A DNA stretch of 64,000 nucleotides from Spartobacteria bacterium (GCA_003167555.1 PMSN01000006.1:112460-176459), one strand, 5' to 3'. Shown: positions 9,092 through 17,351, counted from the first letter of the stretch. Notes: generated from the sequence alone by a model not told the origin. A program made the numbers and translations.

Positions 9092-9990
9092 CTATTTGAG
9101 ATCAGTCGCGGAAATCGGAATCGATTGGATTGCGTCGAGATAGCGGACGCTAACCATCGCTCCATCACTTGAGACGAACGGCAGTTTCGTCCCCGGTTGC
9201 AACACCGTTTCGCCGTACGGAATTTTGATCGTGACCGCGCGCGTGATCGTTACGAACTTCTGCGGCGCGGCTGAAAGCTGCGGCGGAGGAATCGTGGCGG
9301 ACCGTGGCGGCGCGCTCGGGGCCGGTGCGCTCGGTGGAGCAGGGGGCGCCTCGGAATTTTCCACCTCGAGCGCCATGACCGGATGAATTTCCTACACGGC
9401 TTTCTCTTTATCGCGCGGACGCCGGTTGTTATGCAGTTCCTTCCCGGAATGATCGGTGTCGTAAAAGGCTTTTCCGATCACAGTGATGATCGGCCGGCGG
9501 ACGAGGCGAAATGGTTGTTCGTTTCCGGTCGTGAACGGGAAGACCGCGTTCGTCCACGAAAAAGCGATTGTGCGTAACGCGCACCATCTCGTCCCCAGCG
9601 GAATTTCCGCGATCACCTTGCCAGGCTTCTCGTCGTGCGCGTCCACCAGGACCATGTGCACGGCGCCATCGTTCTCGGCCTGCACGCTCACGACGCGCCC
9701 GGTGAGCGCATACCAGCGAACTTCATTTCCGGTGCGCGCACCGCCACGCGAGATCATGCCCGGGCCCCTCCAATCAAAAATTCCGAGGGCGTGATCGATT
9801 GAATGTCGTGGCGATTCGAGGGCGGTGCGAATGGATCGGTCTTCGCGCGCCAGCGGGCCACGCCGCCATCGCCTTCGCAGGAACACTCGGAGCTGTAGGT
9901 CACCGTTTTTTGCGGAGCCCAGGCAAAGGTCCGCAGCAAAACGATGCAAACAAGCGCGGCGCAGACAATTCGCAGGCAAGTGCGGTTCAC
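9092..9990 (-). pseudogene. Broken gene for an exported OB-fold-like protein (frameshift plus in-frame amber)
   Basis: Three consecutive segments read as one protein. The first (about 9990-9780) has a membrane/signal stretch (IVCAALVCIVLLRTFAWA) and ends ...ITPSEF. It leaves frame at a T5 run on the minus strand (9776-9780); one extra T would rejoin it to FDWRGPGM. The second carries WYALTGRVVSVQAENDG and ITVIGKAFYDTDH and stops at a TAG (9392-9394). The same frame then continues EIHPVMALEVEN with a proline-rich linker to 9092. As I recall relatives, they have WEIHPV there, so the TAG looks like a TGG change. The proposed start is GTG 9990. It is either a decaying gene or assembly errors. Confidence 0.65.
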
Positions 9991-10125
9991 GAGGCGTCGA
10001 TGATGCGAATCCCGCCACGAAGAGGAAAGCGAATAGCGTCTGCTGATTCGCGTCCGAAAAAATGCGGCAGAGGTGTTGTTCCTCTGCCGCATCGGGAAGG
10101 CGCGTGGAGCGCCCGACAAATTCGT

Positions 10126-10473
10126 TTAGCTAAATTCGAGCTCGATATTCTTCTCGCAGAAATCGAACTGCACCGGCGCGGATTCGCTGTCGTCATCGTA
10201 GACGGCCTTGAACCACTGCTTGCACTTTCCTTCGTTGGTCGATTTGTCCCAGACGAGCGTCATCGATTCACCGGGCTTGATGCCCTTGCCGATGTCGAAG
10301 AAGCCGTATTTCTCGCCATCTTCCGAAGCGAGCAGCTTCTTGATGGTGTTCTTCGTGTTGTTATGAACCTTGAACGAGTACTCCGCGTCCGCGCCGCGCG
10401 CGAAATTCGGGATGAACGTGAGGAGCAGAAGGGTGCAGGCGAGCGCGGTGGCTCTTTTGATTTGAAGCTTCAT
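10126..10473 (-). CDS. Small secreted protein of unknown function
   Basis: 115 residues starting ATG 10473 behind a clear ribosome site (GGAGATTACC directly before ATG). A signal peptide (ALACTLLLLTFIPNFARGADA) is followed by about 85 residues predicted as beta strands: YSFKVHNNTKNTIKKLL, a MTLVWDKS strand, and two Cys (KCKQW and DFCEKN) that could form one disulfide in the periplasm. I do not recognise the family. It stands alone between the broken gene at 9092 and a DUF4019 gene, all on the minus strand. Confidence 0.7.
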   Translation of the reverse strand: MKLQIKRATALACTLLLLTFIPNFARGADAEYSFKVHNNTKNTIKKLLASEDGEKYGFFDIGKGIKPGESMTLVWDKSTNEGKCKQWFKAVYDDDSESAPVQFDFCEKNIELEFS

Positions 10474-10585
10474 GGTAATCTCCGGTTTGGTTTTGTTTGG
10501 TTTGGTCGATTCGACGCGACGTTATCCAGCCGTCGGCGTGTGGCAACAGCAAATCAAACCCCGCAAAAAGCGCGGCGTCGCGGAA

Positions 10586-11026
10586 TCAGTAAACGCGGTA
10601 ATCGACGATGCGCCATTGATCCTCTTCGTGGGCGAGGATCACGCGTTCGGCTGCGAGCGCTTTGTGTTCGAATGAAGTTCGGAAAAGGATGCTCTCGTAG
10701 CGGCCGTCGGGCGAGCCCGTGAGTTTGCTGGTGAAAGCGGCGCCGATAAATTTTCGCGACAGCACCCGCCCGAAAGGCGCTCGCCGGCTTTCCATCGAGC
10801 GAATGAATTGTCCCTCGGTAGTCGCGGCCCGCAGCCGTGCGGGCTCCTCGGCATACGCGCGCGCGTACTTTCCCTCATCGATCAAGCCCAGCCAGTCCAG
10901 CGCGGCGGTCCGTGCCTCCTTCTCACGCTCCCGCTTTTGCGTGCGTGCCTTCGACACCGAATGAAAGATGCAACTCTGAAACAGGATCATCGACAGGCAC
11001 ACGAGCAGGGCGAGACTGCGTTTCAT
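10586..11026 (-). CDS. DUF4019-type lipoprotein or exported protein
   Basis: 146 residues. The N-terminus (MKRSLALLVCLSMILFQSC) resembles a lipoprotein signal with Cys19, though FQSC is a weak lipobox. The rest matches the DUF4019 pattern: AALDWLGLIDEGKYARAY, then RRAPFGRVLSRKF, then a strand-rich end RYESILFRTSF and DQWRIVDYRV. These are envelope proteins of unknown function with a cystatin/NTF2-like look. It is separated by about 55 bp from the LprI-like gene upstream on the same strand and may be cotranscribed with it. Confidence 0.75.
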   Translation of the reverse strand: MKRSLALLVCLSMILFQSCIFHSVSKARTQKREREKEARTAALDWLGLIDEGKYARAYAEEPARLRAATTEGQFIRSMESRRAPFGRVLSRKFIGAAFTSKLTGSPDGRYESILFRTSFEHKALAAERVILAHEEDQWRIVDYRVY

Positions 11027-11081
11027 TCACTCGACGGTTTAACGAGTGGCGCCCGCGAGAGCAATTTTAAAACAGCGCCGT

Positions 11082-11801
11082 TTAATCCACCGGCGCGCTC
11101 TGGTCGATGGGCTTGTCGAGTTTCGCCACTTTGAAATACGTGCCGTCGAAGTAGGCGCGCGCGCCGTGATAATATTCGGTGTTCTTGCCGGTAAGTTTCA
11201 CGATGTGCCCGTCAGTAAATGCAAACGTCAGCTCGCAAGGTTTGCGGTCTTCCGGCGGTTCAATCTTTTCCTTGTAAATGGCGCCGCTCCCTTTGCGCGT
11301 GGCCACGCCGGTCAAGCCGCCGGTGTGCGTGGTGGGACCGCGCACGACGTTGATGGAAAAGACGAGGCCTTGCGCCGTCTCCTCCAGTTGGAGCGCGCCG
11401 CCGTACGAATCCTGATACACGCCGGTGATTCCTTTCGGCAGCGAGCTGTCGAACGCCGCGCGCAAAAACGCCGTGCGCTCTTTCGTGAGTTCGGCCATCG
11501 CTTCCCAGTAATCGGGGCTCTGTTTGAAATCGCTGCCCTCGAATCCGTTCTGCCGCGGTTGATCCGACGCCATGTAATCGCGGTGCTTCAACCATTCGCG
11601 TTGCCGGTCGCGCAGATCGATGAGCGCGCTTCCGCTGAGTTTGCTCCGCGTTTCCTGGAACGCCTTGTTGAGGTCCGCATCGGTCGCGGCGAAACGCTGC
11701 TTCGCTTGCTCGAGTTTAGCCGCCTCATCTTCGCCGCGTACGACAGGCGCTGCGAAAATTCCCAGGCAGAGCAACACCAGCGCGATCTTCATTTTGGACA
11801 T
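11082..11801 (-). CDS. LprI/DUF1311-type secreted protein
   Basis: 239 residues from ATG 11801, two bases after the stop of the methyltransferase gene, so the pair is likely one transcript. A signal peptide (KIALVLLCLGIFAAPVVRG) precedes an LprI/DUF1311 region with the family signature ADLNKAFQETRSKL ... LRDRQREWLKHRD. Members of that family include lysozyme inhibitors. The C-terminal half (GVYQDSYGGALQLEE, FSINVVRGPTTHTGG) is a beta-rich domain of unknown role. The frame is open far upstream, but that part is antisense-frame noise within the methyltransferase gene. Lysozyme inhibition is not demonstrated by sequence alone. Confidence 0.75.
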   Translation of the reverse strand: MSKMKIALVLLCLGIFAAPVVRGEDEAAKLEQAKQRFAATDADLNKAFQETRSKLSGSALIDLRDRQREWLKHRDYMASDQPRQNGFEGSDFKQSPDYWEAMAELTKERTAFLRAAFDSSLPKGITGVYQDSYGGALQLEETAQGLVFSINVVRGPTTHTGGLTGVATRKGSGAIYKEKIEPPEDRKPCELTFAFTDGHIVKLTGKNTEYYHGARAYFDGTYFKVAKLDKPIDQSAPVD

Positions 11802-11803
11802 GA

Positions 11804-12817
11804 CTATTTTGTTGCGAGCACCGCCGTCGCGCTCGATGGCGGCAATGGGTGCTGACGGATTTCTTTGAACCCCGATTTGCTTAACATCTCTTCGAACTCG
11901 GCAAACGTGTAGGCGTCGCCCGCGGTGGTGGTCGCCAACATCACGAGACTGAAGCTGGCTGCGTCTGGCGGCGTGATGCGATCCGGGTTGGGGACGAATT
12001 CGACAATCGCAATGCTGCCGCCCGGCCGGAGCGCGCGATGAATTTTCCTCAGAAAGGTCACGCAGGCCGGCGGATCGAAGTGATGAAGGAAATTCGGGAC
12101 GAGCACGACATCGTAATCTTCTCCGAGATCGACCTCGAAAGCACTGCCGATGATGGTGCTGAAGCGAGCGTCGAGATTTGCGGCCTTTGCGTTTTCCCGC
12201 GCCACTTCCAGGACCGGCGCCCAATCAAGCGCGACTAATTGCGCGCGAGGATTTTTTTGCGCGAGCGCGATCCCGTACATGCCGTGGCCGGCCGCAATAT
12301 CGAGAATGCGCGGCGCATCGGTGGCGTCGAGCGGAAGCAACTCAGCCAGCGCGCGCGCCACCGGGATCATCATCGGCGCCATGCCGCGCGCAAAATCGAT
12401 CCAGACCGGATGGTCCGGCTCCATCGTGCCTTCGTCAGACAAAGCGGTGCCGCCCTTTCGCACCGCCACGGCGAGATCGTCGAACGCGGCTCGGATCGTC
12501 GGCGAAAGAAGAAACGTCGCGGCGCGTCCCGCATAGGCAGGAGAATTCTCGTCGAGGAACACGGCGGAATCGGCAGTGAGCGAGTAGCGCCCGTCATTTT
12601 TTTCCAGGAAGCCGAGGATCGTCAGGAAATCGCAAAGCATGCGGACTCCACGTTCCGCCGCGTCGCACTTCGCTGCGATCTCCGCGGCGGTCAGGCGCGA
12701 TTGCCCGAGCGCGGTGAAAAGTTTCAGGTCGAGTGCCGCCTTGAGCGCCGCGGTGTTTTGGTAGGCCGTCAAAGTGTCGAAAAACAAAATCGGCGACGGC
12801 GGCGGCGAAATGCTCAT
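11804..12817 (-). CDS. SAM-dependent O-methyltransferase (plant OMT/AcsO type)
   Basis: 337 residues. The N-terminal winged-helix dimerisation domain (residues 10-95, LKLFTALGQSRLTAAEIAAKC) and C-terminal Rossmann domain match small-molecule O-methyltransferases related to acetylserotonin and polyketide methyltransferases. SAM motif I is ILDIAAGHGMYGIALA; a second acidic site lies in QLVALDWAP. NFLHHFDP carries the likely catalytic or substrate-site His pair. It starts ATG 12817 and shares an intergenic region with the divergent protease gene at 12960. The acceptor substrate is unknown. Confidence 0.85.
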   Translation of the reverse strand: MSISPPPSPILFFDTLTAYQNTAALKAALDLKLFTALGQSRLTAAEIAAKCDAAERGVRMLCDFLTILGFLEKNDGRYSLTADSAVFLDENSPAYAGRAATFLLSPTIRAAFDDLAVAVRKGGTALSDEGTMEPDHPVWIDFARGMAPMMIPVARALAELLPLDATDAPRILDIAAGHGMYGIALAQKNPRAQLVALDWAPVLEVARENAKAANLDARFSTIIGSAFEVDLGEDYDVVLVPNFLHHFDPPACVTFLRKIHRALRPGGSIAIVEFVPNPDRITPPDAASFSLVMLATTTAGDAYTFAEFEEMLSKSGFKEIRQHPLPPSSATAVLATK

Positions 12818-12911
12818 GGCAGTGAGTTATGGAAGAGAGTCAGCTTGTCAATCTTCGCGCCGGCATGGTTTTTCTTGACATCGAGGACTGAAAATTAGTT
12901 GATCGAAAACA

Positions 12912-12957
12912 CAACCCCCAACCAACCCCCACCCACCCCGAATAACCCACCAACCCC
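12912..12957. promoter_or_regulatory. C-rich tract (G-quadruplex motif on minus strand) before the M4 protease
   Basis: The 46 bases before ATG 12960 are nearly pure C and A on the plus strand, with seven runs of three to five or more C separated by short A-rich loops. The minus strand therefore has enough spaced G runs for a quadruplex; the plus-strand RNA would have a C-rich leader with no Shine-Dalgarno sequence. It lies in the divergent gap between the methyltransferase and the protease. Confidence 0.5.
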
Positions 12958-12959
12958 AA

Positions 12960-14063
12960 ATGAACACAAATACTCGTAGTCGCCGTCGCACCCATCCTTC
13001 GTGCCCGTTTTGTACAATCATACCTGCCCACATGTTGCGAGCCCTGGCTCAGCATGATGATGACAAGGTGAGTGGCCCAGCGCTAGGATCGCTCCTGGTC
13101 TCGGAACGGTTACGCGGTCGCCGGGATGCCTTTACCTACCTGGGCGCTGTCACCCTGGCTAATCCCACCGGGACCAAGCGCCGCACCATTTACGACGCCC
13201 AGAAGCAGCCCAATCTGCCGGGCAAACTCGTTCGCTCCGAGAACAGCCCGAAGAACAAGAAAGATCGTTTTGTCAACGAAGCCTACGATTACTCCGGAGC
13301 GACCTACGACTTTTACGAAAAGGTTTTTGGCCGGAAATCGATCGATGGAAAGGGAATGCGCTTGGACTCCACCGTGCATTATCGTGAAAACGCGACCGAA
13401 GCTTATGACAACGCCTTTTGGGACGGGAGCCAGATGATTTATGGAGACGGTGATGCCGTCATTTTTGATCGCTTTACCAAATGCCTCGATGTCGTCGGCC
13501 ATGAACTAACCCATGGCGTCACGCAATACGAAGCGGGACTGGCTTATCACGGGCAGAGCGGTGCGTTGAACGAATCTTTTTCCGATGTCTTCGGATCGCT
13601 CGTGAAGCAATGGAAGAAGGGAGAAAAGGCCGACAAGGCTGATTGGTTGATTGGCGCCGGCCTGTTAACGAAAAAGATCAAGGGGGTTGCTTTGCGTTCA
13701 ATGAAAGCGCCCGGCACGGCCTACGACGATCCTCAACTTGGCGGCAAAGATCCGCAGCCCGGCCACATGAAGGATTACGTGAAGCTTGCGGACACGAACG
13801 CGGGAGATTCGGGCGGAGTGCACCTGAATTCGGGTATTCCCAATCATGCGTTTTATCTGGCGGCCACGGCCATCGGGGGATTTGCCTGGGAAAAGGCCGG
13901 TTTGATTTGGTACGACGCGCTCTGCAATCAAATGCGTTCCGATTCGCAATTTTCCGATGCGGCCACGGCCACGATCACCGTCGCGGCCAACAAGTACGGC
14001 AACGGAAGCAAAGAACACAACGCGGTAAAAGATGCGTGGAAGACGGTAGGTGTGGTTAAATAG
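12960..14063 (+). CDS. Protealysin-like M4 (thermolysin family) metalloprotease
   Basis: 367 residues without a signal peptide, as in protealysins. The short propeptide starts near CTIIPAHMLRALA. The catalytic domain has the zinc motif HELTH (His181, Glu182, His185), the third ligand Glu205 in LNESFSDVFG and the substrate-binding His in GGVHLNSGIPNHAFY. Protealysins are processed intracellularly and have been linked to invasion or interbacterial interaction in other genera. The next gene, five bases downstream, encodes an emfourin-like inhibitor, the usual partner. The ATG follows a C-rich leader with no ribosome site. Confidence 0.9.
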   Translation: MNTNTRSRRRTHPSCPFCTIIPAHMLRALAQHDDDKVSGPALGSLLVSERLRGRRDAFTYLGAVTLANPTGTKRRTIYDAQKQPNLPGKLVRSENSPKNKKDRFVNEAYDYSGATYDFYEKVFGRKSIDGKGMRLDSTVHYRENATEAYDNAFWDGSQMIYGDGDAVIFDRFTKCLDVVGHELTHGVTQYEAGLAYHGQSGALNESFSDVFGSLVKQWKKGEKADKADWLIGAGLLTKKIKGVALRSMKAPGTAYDDPQLGGKDPQPGHMKDYVKLADTNAGDSGGVHLNSGIPNHAFYLAATAIGGFAWEKAGLIWYDALCNQMRSDSQFSDAATATITVAANKYGNGSKEHNAVKDAWKTVGVVK

Positions 14064-14067
14064 CGGG

Positions 14068-14397
14068 ATGATAATCAAGCTAGGCAGGTCCGGTGGCTTC
14101 GCCGGTCTCCGCCGCCCGCCGCAGGTCCTCGACACAACTAGCCTCGATCAAAGTCGCTCCGCCGCGTTGCATGAACTCATGCAAGGTGCCGGCTTTTTCG
14201 ATTTGCCCGCCGAAATTCTGCCAGCTCGTCCGATGCCGGATAGCTTTCAGTATGCCGTCACCGTCGAAGACGGGAGCCGCGCGCATACCGTTACGACAAC
14301 GGAAAACGCCGCGCCCGAGTCTTTGCGCGCTCTGCTCCACGCAGTGCAGGCCGAGCTGCGAAATCAATCTGGCGCTGCGCCGTCGCCCCCTTCGTAG
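14068..14397 (+). CDS. Emfourin-like inhibitor of protealysin
   Basis: 109 residues from ATG 14068, five bases after the protease stop. The N-terminal IIKLGRSGGFAGLRR strand and the FQYAVTVEDGSRAHTVTT hairpin match the pattern of emfourins, small proteins encoded beside protealysin-type proteases and shown to inhibit them. The pairing suggests the cell restrains its own cytoplasmic protease until it is needed. The frame extends a few codons upstream into the protease gene, but 14068 fits known emfourin starts best. Assignment relies on motif memory plus context. Confidence 0.8.
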   Translation: MIIKLGRSGGFAGLRRPPQVLDTTSLDQSRSAALHELMQGAGFFDLPAEILPARPMPDSFQYAVTVEDGSRAHTVTTTENAAPESLRALLHAVQAELRNQSGAAPSPPS

Positions 14398-14455
14398 CCG
14401 CGGCGCTCCGGTCGCTGGGAAGGGCGATGCGCGGAGGAGAGAGGCGACGCCAAAC

Positions 14456-14749
14456 CTACTTGGTCTTGGTTCGAACGATGACCGCGGCCACGTCCGCGGT
14501 ATCAACTGCGGCGTCAAAAAATTCTGCGCCGGTCAGCTGCGAAAGATGAACGAGCTTGTCTCCGACTTTTTCGACTTTCCCGCCGATCTTCTCGCCGGAT
14601 TTCATTCGCAGCTCCACCGTTTGACCGGTGTTGCGTTGCAGAATGCTGATGATGGTGTCGCTCGGCTGGAGATCGATTTTGTTTTGAGCGATCAAATCGG
14701 AGGACGCGAACGCGAGAATAACGGCGACGAGGAGTGACAAGCTTTTCAT
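14456..14749 (-). CDS. Small secreted protein, unknown function
   Basis: 97 residues from ATG 14749. A signal peptide (SLSLLVAVILAFASSDLIAQ) precedes a compact beta-rich domain: ISILQRNTGQTVELRMKSGEKIGGKVEKVGDKLVHL. The phrasing TVELRMKSGEKIGGKV resembles SH3- or Sm-like small barrels, but I cannot assign a family. The frame is open to 15082 on this strand; that part is antisense to yggS and was left out. It converges on the emfourin gene with about 58 bp between the stops. Confidence 0.6.
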   Translation of the reverse strand: MKSLSLLVAVILAFASSDLIAQNKIDLQPSDTIISILQRNTGQTVELRMKSGEKIGGKVEKVGDKLVHLSQLTGAEFFDAAVDTADVAAVIVRTKTK

Positions 14750-14827
14750 ATCGGCTTGTTCTGCCGGAGAACGGTGAGGTTTGCGAGCCGAATCGCTGTA
14801 TTCACGCGCCTGTGACGCGCGTTCCCG

Positions 14828-14900
14828 TTGTAGGGCAAGCGGTCGCCGCGGCGACCTTGCCGAAATAATCGCATTGGCAGGCGGAGCGCCTGCCCTACAA
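14828..14900. repeat. Palindromic repeat with TTGTAGGGCAAG / CTGCCCTACAA tips
   Basis: 73-bp element with inverted ends around two inner hairpins (GCGGTCGCCGCGGCGACC and GGCAGGCGGAGCGCCTGCC). It ends six bases before the GTG start of the yggS-like gene. A shorter relative with the GGCAGGCG/CGCCTGCC stem is at 31300. Confidence 0.75.
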
Positions 14901-14906
14901 TTCCGC

Positions 14907-15620
14907 GTGACCGAGATTGCGGAGAACCTGGAACACGTTCGAGCGGAAATCGCCGAAGCGGCGAAAAAAAGCGGACGCTCGCTCGACGACATCGAGCTGG
15001 TCGCGATTTCGAAAACGCACGAGGCCGAAAAGGTTCGCGCGGCCTTTGACGCTGGACAGCAACTCTTCGGCGAGAGCCGCATCCAGGAAGCGCGGGCGAA
15101 GATCCCGCTACTGCCTTCGGCGCTCCGCTGGCATTTTGTCGGGCGCCTCCAAAAAAATAAGATCCGGCATGCGCTGCCGCTCTTCGAACTTTTTCATAGC
15201 GTCGACTCGCTCGCGTTGGCGCGTGACATGAATCGAATCGCGGATGAGGAGGGACTGCATCCCCGCGTCCTCCTGGAAGTGAACGTGGCGGGTGAGGGGA
15301 GCAAGATCGGTTTCTCGCCGGACGTGCTCCGCGCGGAGATGGAAGCGCTCCTCGAGCTGCCGCGTCTGACGATCGAGGGCCTGATGACGATTCCGCCTCT
15401 TGCCGCCGAAGCGGAGGCATCGCGGCGATATTTCGTGGCCTTGCGCGAACTGCGCGATCAGTTCGCTGCGCAATTTCAGATGGCGTTGCCGCAGCTCTCG
15501 ATGGGAATGAGCGGCGACTTCGCCGTCGCGATTGAAGAAGGCGCGACGCTTGTTCGCGTCGGCACCGCGATTTTCGGAAAGCGAACGCCGGTGCGATTGC
15601 GCGCGGAAAATCTTGAGTGA
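14907..15620 (+). CDS. yggS: YggS family pyridoxal-phosphate homeostasis protein
   Basis: 237 residues from GTG 14907. Family landmarks: LVAISKTHEAEKVRAAFDAG (the Lys that binds PLP), LFGESRIQEA, WHFVGRLQKNKI, HSVDSLALA, LLEVNVAGEGSKIGF, GLMTIPP and LSMGMSGDFAVAIEEGATLVRVGTAIFG. These proteins bind PLP without known catalysis and buffer B6 vitamers and amino-acid pools in the cytoplasm. The palindromic repeat ending at 14900 occupies the usual ribosome-site position, so translation may rely on a weak or leaderless start. It is followed three bases later by the DUF971 gene. Confidence 0.9.
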   Translation: MTEIAENLEHVRAEIAEAAKKSGRSLDDIELVAISKTHEAEKVRAAFDAGQQLFGESRIQEARAKIPLLPSALRWHFVGRLQKNKIRHALPLFELFHSVDSLALARDMNRIADEEGLHPRVLLEVNVAGEGSKIGFSPDVLRAEMEALLELPRLTIEGLMTIPPLAAEAEASRRYFVALRELRDQFAAQFQMALPQLSMGMSGDFAVAIEEGATLVRVGTAIFGKRTPVRLRAENLE

Positions 15621-15623
15621 TCA

Positions 15624-15935
15624 ATGCAGCTTGGTCTCAAAAATGTGCAGTTGATCGGCGAAGAGTTGGCGCTGCTCTGGACCGATGGCGCGGAATCTTA
15701 TCTCGCCTTGGAACGTCTGCGCCGCGCCTGTCCCTGCGCCAGTTGCGGCGGGGAGCCCGACGTCTTTGGAAATATTTCGCGGCCGGACGTGAGTTACACG
15801 CCTTCGAGCTTTGAGCTTCTCGGTTGGGAGATGATCGGCGGTTACGCGCTCCAGCCCCGCTGGGGAGATGGCCACAGCACCGGCCTCTATTCGTTCCAGT
15901 ATTTGCGGCGCCTCACCGCAGCCTCTCCTTCGTAA
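15624..15935 (+). CDS. DUF971 (gamma-butyrobetaine hydroxylase-like N-terminal domain) protein
   Basis: 103 residues forming a single DUF971 domain. Typical elements are LALLWTDGAESYLALERLRRACPCASC, with a Cys-rich metal site, and the end WGDGHSTGLYSFQYLRRL. The domain also occurs fused to Mrp/ApbC-type iron-sulfur proteins and eukaryotic hydroxylases, and free-standing copies are common in bacteria. Function is unknown; metal binding is inferred from the Cys cluster. It is probably cotranscribed with yggS (spacing three bases). Confidence 0.85.
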   Translation: MQLGLKNVQLIGEELALLWTDGAESYLALERLRRACPCASCGGEPDVFGNISRPDVSYTPSSFELLGWEMIGGYALQPRWGDGHSTGLYSFQYLRRLTAASPS

Positions 15936-16000
15936 TCGTGCTCGTGCTCGAATTTTTTGGGGCAACCTACTCTTCGAGCACGAGTAGGAGTAGGAGGCCT

Positions 16001-16042
16001 GTTGACGAGTCTGATAAGGCTTACATTCCCATGACGCGAACG
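16001..16042. repeat. 42-bp direct repeat, copy 1 (3' flank of GT61 gene)
   Basis: Begins GTTGACGAGTCTGATAAGG and ends CCATGACGCGAACG. It matches 17310-17351 at 40 of 42 positions. Each copy is preceded by a CGTGCTCGTGCTCG run (near 15938 and 17217). The last codons and stop of the glycosyltransferase on the minus strand lie inside this copy. Confidence 0.9.
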
Positions 16043-17163
16043 GAAGCGTCGGACGTCAAGGCGGCCAGAAAAGCGCGGAACAAGTTTTCGTCCACAGAGT
16101 ATTTCATCTTCACCTCAATATCGAGGTAGGCATTCTCCTGTCGGCGCAATGTGCCGATTTCCGATTGCAGCAGATTCCACCTCCCTATCGCTCCAACGCG
16201 GGCGCCGGCCGAAGAGAAGAGCGCGTTCAGTAACCCGGAGCCGAAAAGGCCGAGGATCAATCGCGCGTGAGAGAAGAGCGCGATCTGCTTCGGCCACGGA
16301 AGCGTCTCTACGAAAACCGGCGTGAAGCCGTACTCCTCCGCAGCGATGCGCATCAGCTCGCTTTCGTTGCTGCACTTTCGCTGGTCATGATGAGGGTTGG
16401 AAAACAAAGAGCGCGAGACAAAAATCCTTTCTGCTTCCGGCGCCTTCTCGCGGATCCGCAGTTCTTCCCCTAACTCGTCGGCAATTTGCGCTGCGAGCGG
16501 GTGAAAAAACTCTTGGTCGCGAGGGAATTCCGGCAGCACAGCTTTGCGCAGGAGCACGCGCTCGGCCGACGAATCGAAAAATTCGAAGTCGTTAGGCCGA
16601 ACCCCGAGATACTCGCGCAAAATTCCCGTAAGCCAATCCGGAGAATTTTTTTCCAGAAGGACTTTGCACTTTACTGACGAACCCTGCAGAGCCTTCTGCG
16701 CGACTCGCAGCCGAAGAAATGTTTCGGTCAAGAAGTGCCCGTAGATGCGGACACCGTGTCCAGCGAGAAGGATGCAAGGTTCGGCAATTGGTCTGATTGG
16801 CAACGTCGCATTTCCTTTTAGAACTTCGGAACCGCCCCGATCGAGTTGAAGTCCGGTCCGAACATATTGCGGCATCAGGGCGCCGGAAGTGAGAAGTCGA
16901 TGGCCGAGCCAGATTTGCCCCGTCCCGGAAATGACGGCATCCGAAGCGAAATAGCAGGAGACCGCCCGGCCGCGCCACCCGTGTTCCATGCGATGCCATT
17001 TGGCCAGCCAGGCTTCCGCAAATTGTTCCGTTCCGTGCAACAGTGGACGCGGCTGAAATGGTCGCGCGGCTTCGGCGACGATGATCCTTTGGAGCCGTTC
17101 GCTGAAATCCGGTTGCGTGATGACAGCCGCTTCGTCGTCGAGATTGGAGAACTGACGAATCAT
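16021..17163 (-). CDS. Glycosyltransferase family 61 (DUF563) protein
   Basis: 380 residues from ATG 17163; a TTG at 17199 would add twelve codons. Features of GT61/DUF563 enzymes are present: the GHGVRIYGHFLTETFLRL segment (usual HWxxE region), ERIFVSRSLFS, NESELMRIAAEEYGF, and LILGLFGSGLLNALF, equivalent to the common GAGLTN motif. No signal peptide or membrane helix is visible. Such enzymes add sugars to surface polysaccharide or glycans. It lies opposite to its neighbours between 42-bp direct repeats, and its stop codon is inside one of them, which suggests it arrived as an insertion. Confidence 0.75.
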   Translation of the reverse strand: MIRQFSNLDDEAAVITQPDFSERLQRIIVAEAARPFQPRPLLHGTEQFAEAWLAKWHRMEHGWRGRAVSCYFASDAVISGTGQIWLGHRLLTSGALMPQYVRTGLQLDRGGSEVLKGNATLPIRPIAEPCILLAGHGVRIYGHFLTETFLRLRVAQKALQGSSVKCKVLLEKNSPDWLTGILREYLGVRPNDFEFFDSSAERVLLRKAVLPEFPRDQEFFHPLAAQIADELGEELRIREKAPEAERIFVSRSLFSNPHHDQRKCSNESELMRIAAEEYGFTPVFVETLPWPKQIALFSHARLILGLFGSGLLNALFSSAGARVGAIGRWNLLQSEIGTLRRQENAYLDIEVKMKYSVDENLFRAFLAALTSDASVRVMGM

Positions 17164-17309
17164 GCCCGGATTTATAGCCAAGGCTTTGTCCCGAAACAAT
17201 CACGGCGTGCTGCTCTTCGTGCTCGTGCTCGATTGCGTTATCTCAGAGAGGATTACGGATTACGATCACGATCACGAGCATGAGCATGAGGATAAGGATG
17301 AGGGAAGGG

Positions 17310-17351
17310 GTTGACGTGTCTGATAAGGTTTACATTCCCATGACGCGAACG
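17310..17351. repeat. 42-bp direct repeat, copy 2 (start of DUF4864 gene)
   Basis: Second copy of the repeat at 16001, differing at two positions. Its ATG (17340) is the start codon of the DUF4864-like gene, so the copy at 16001 looks like a displaced duplicate of this start region. Confidence 0.9.

Noticed and set aside
16001..16042. TTGACG in the 42-bp repeat as a promoter -35 box
   Set aside because: No acceptable -10 box follows at 16-18 bp in either copy.
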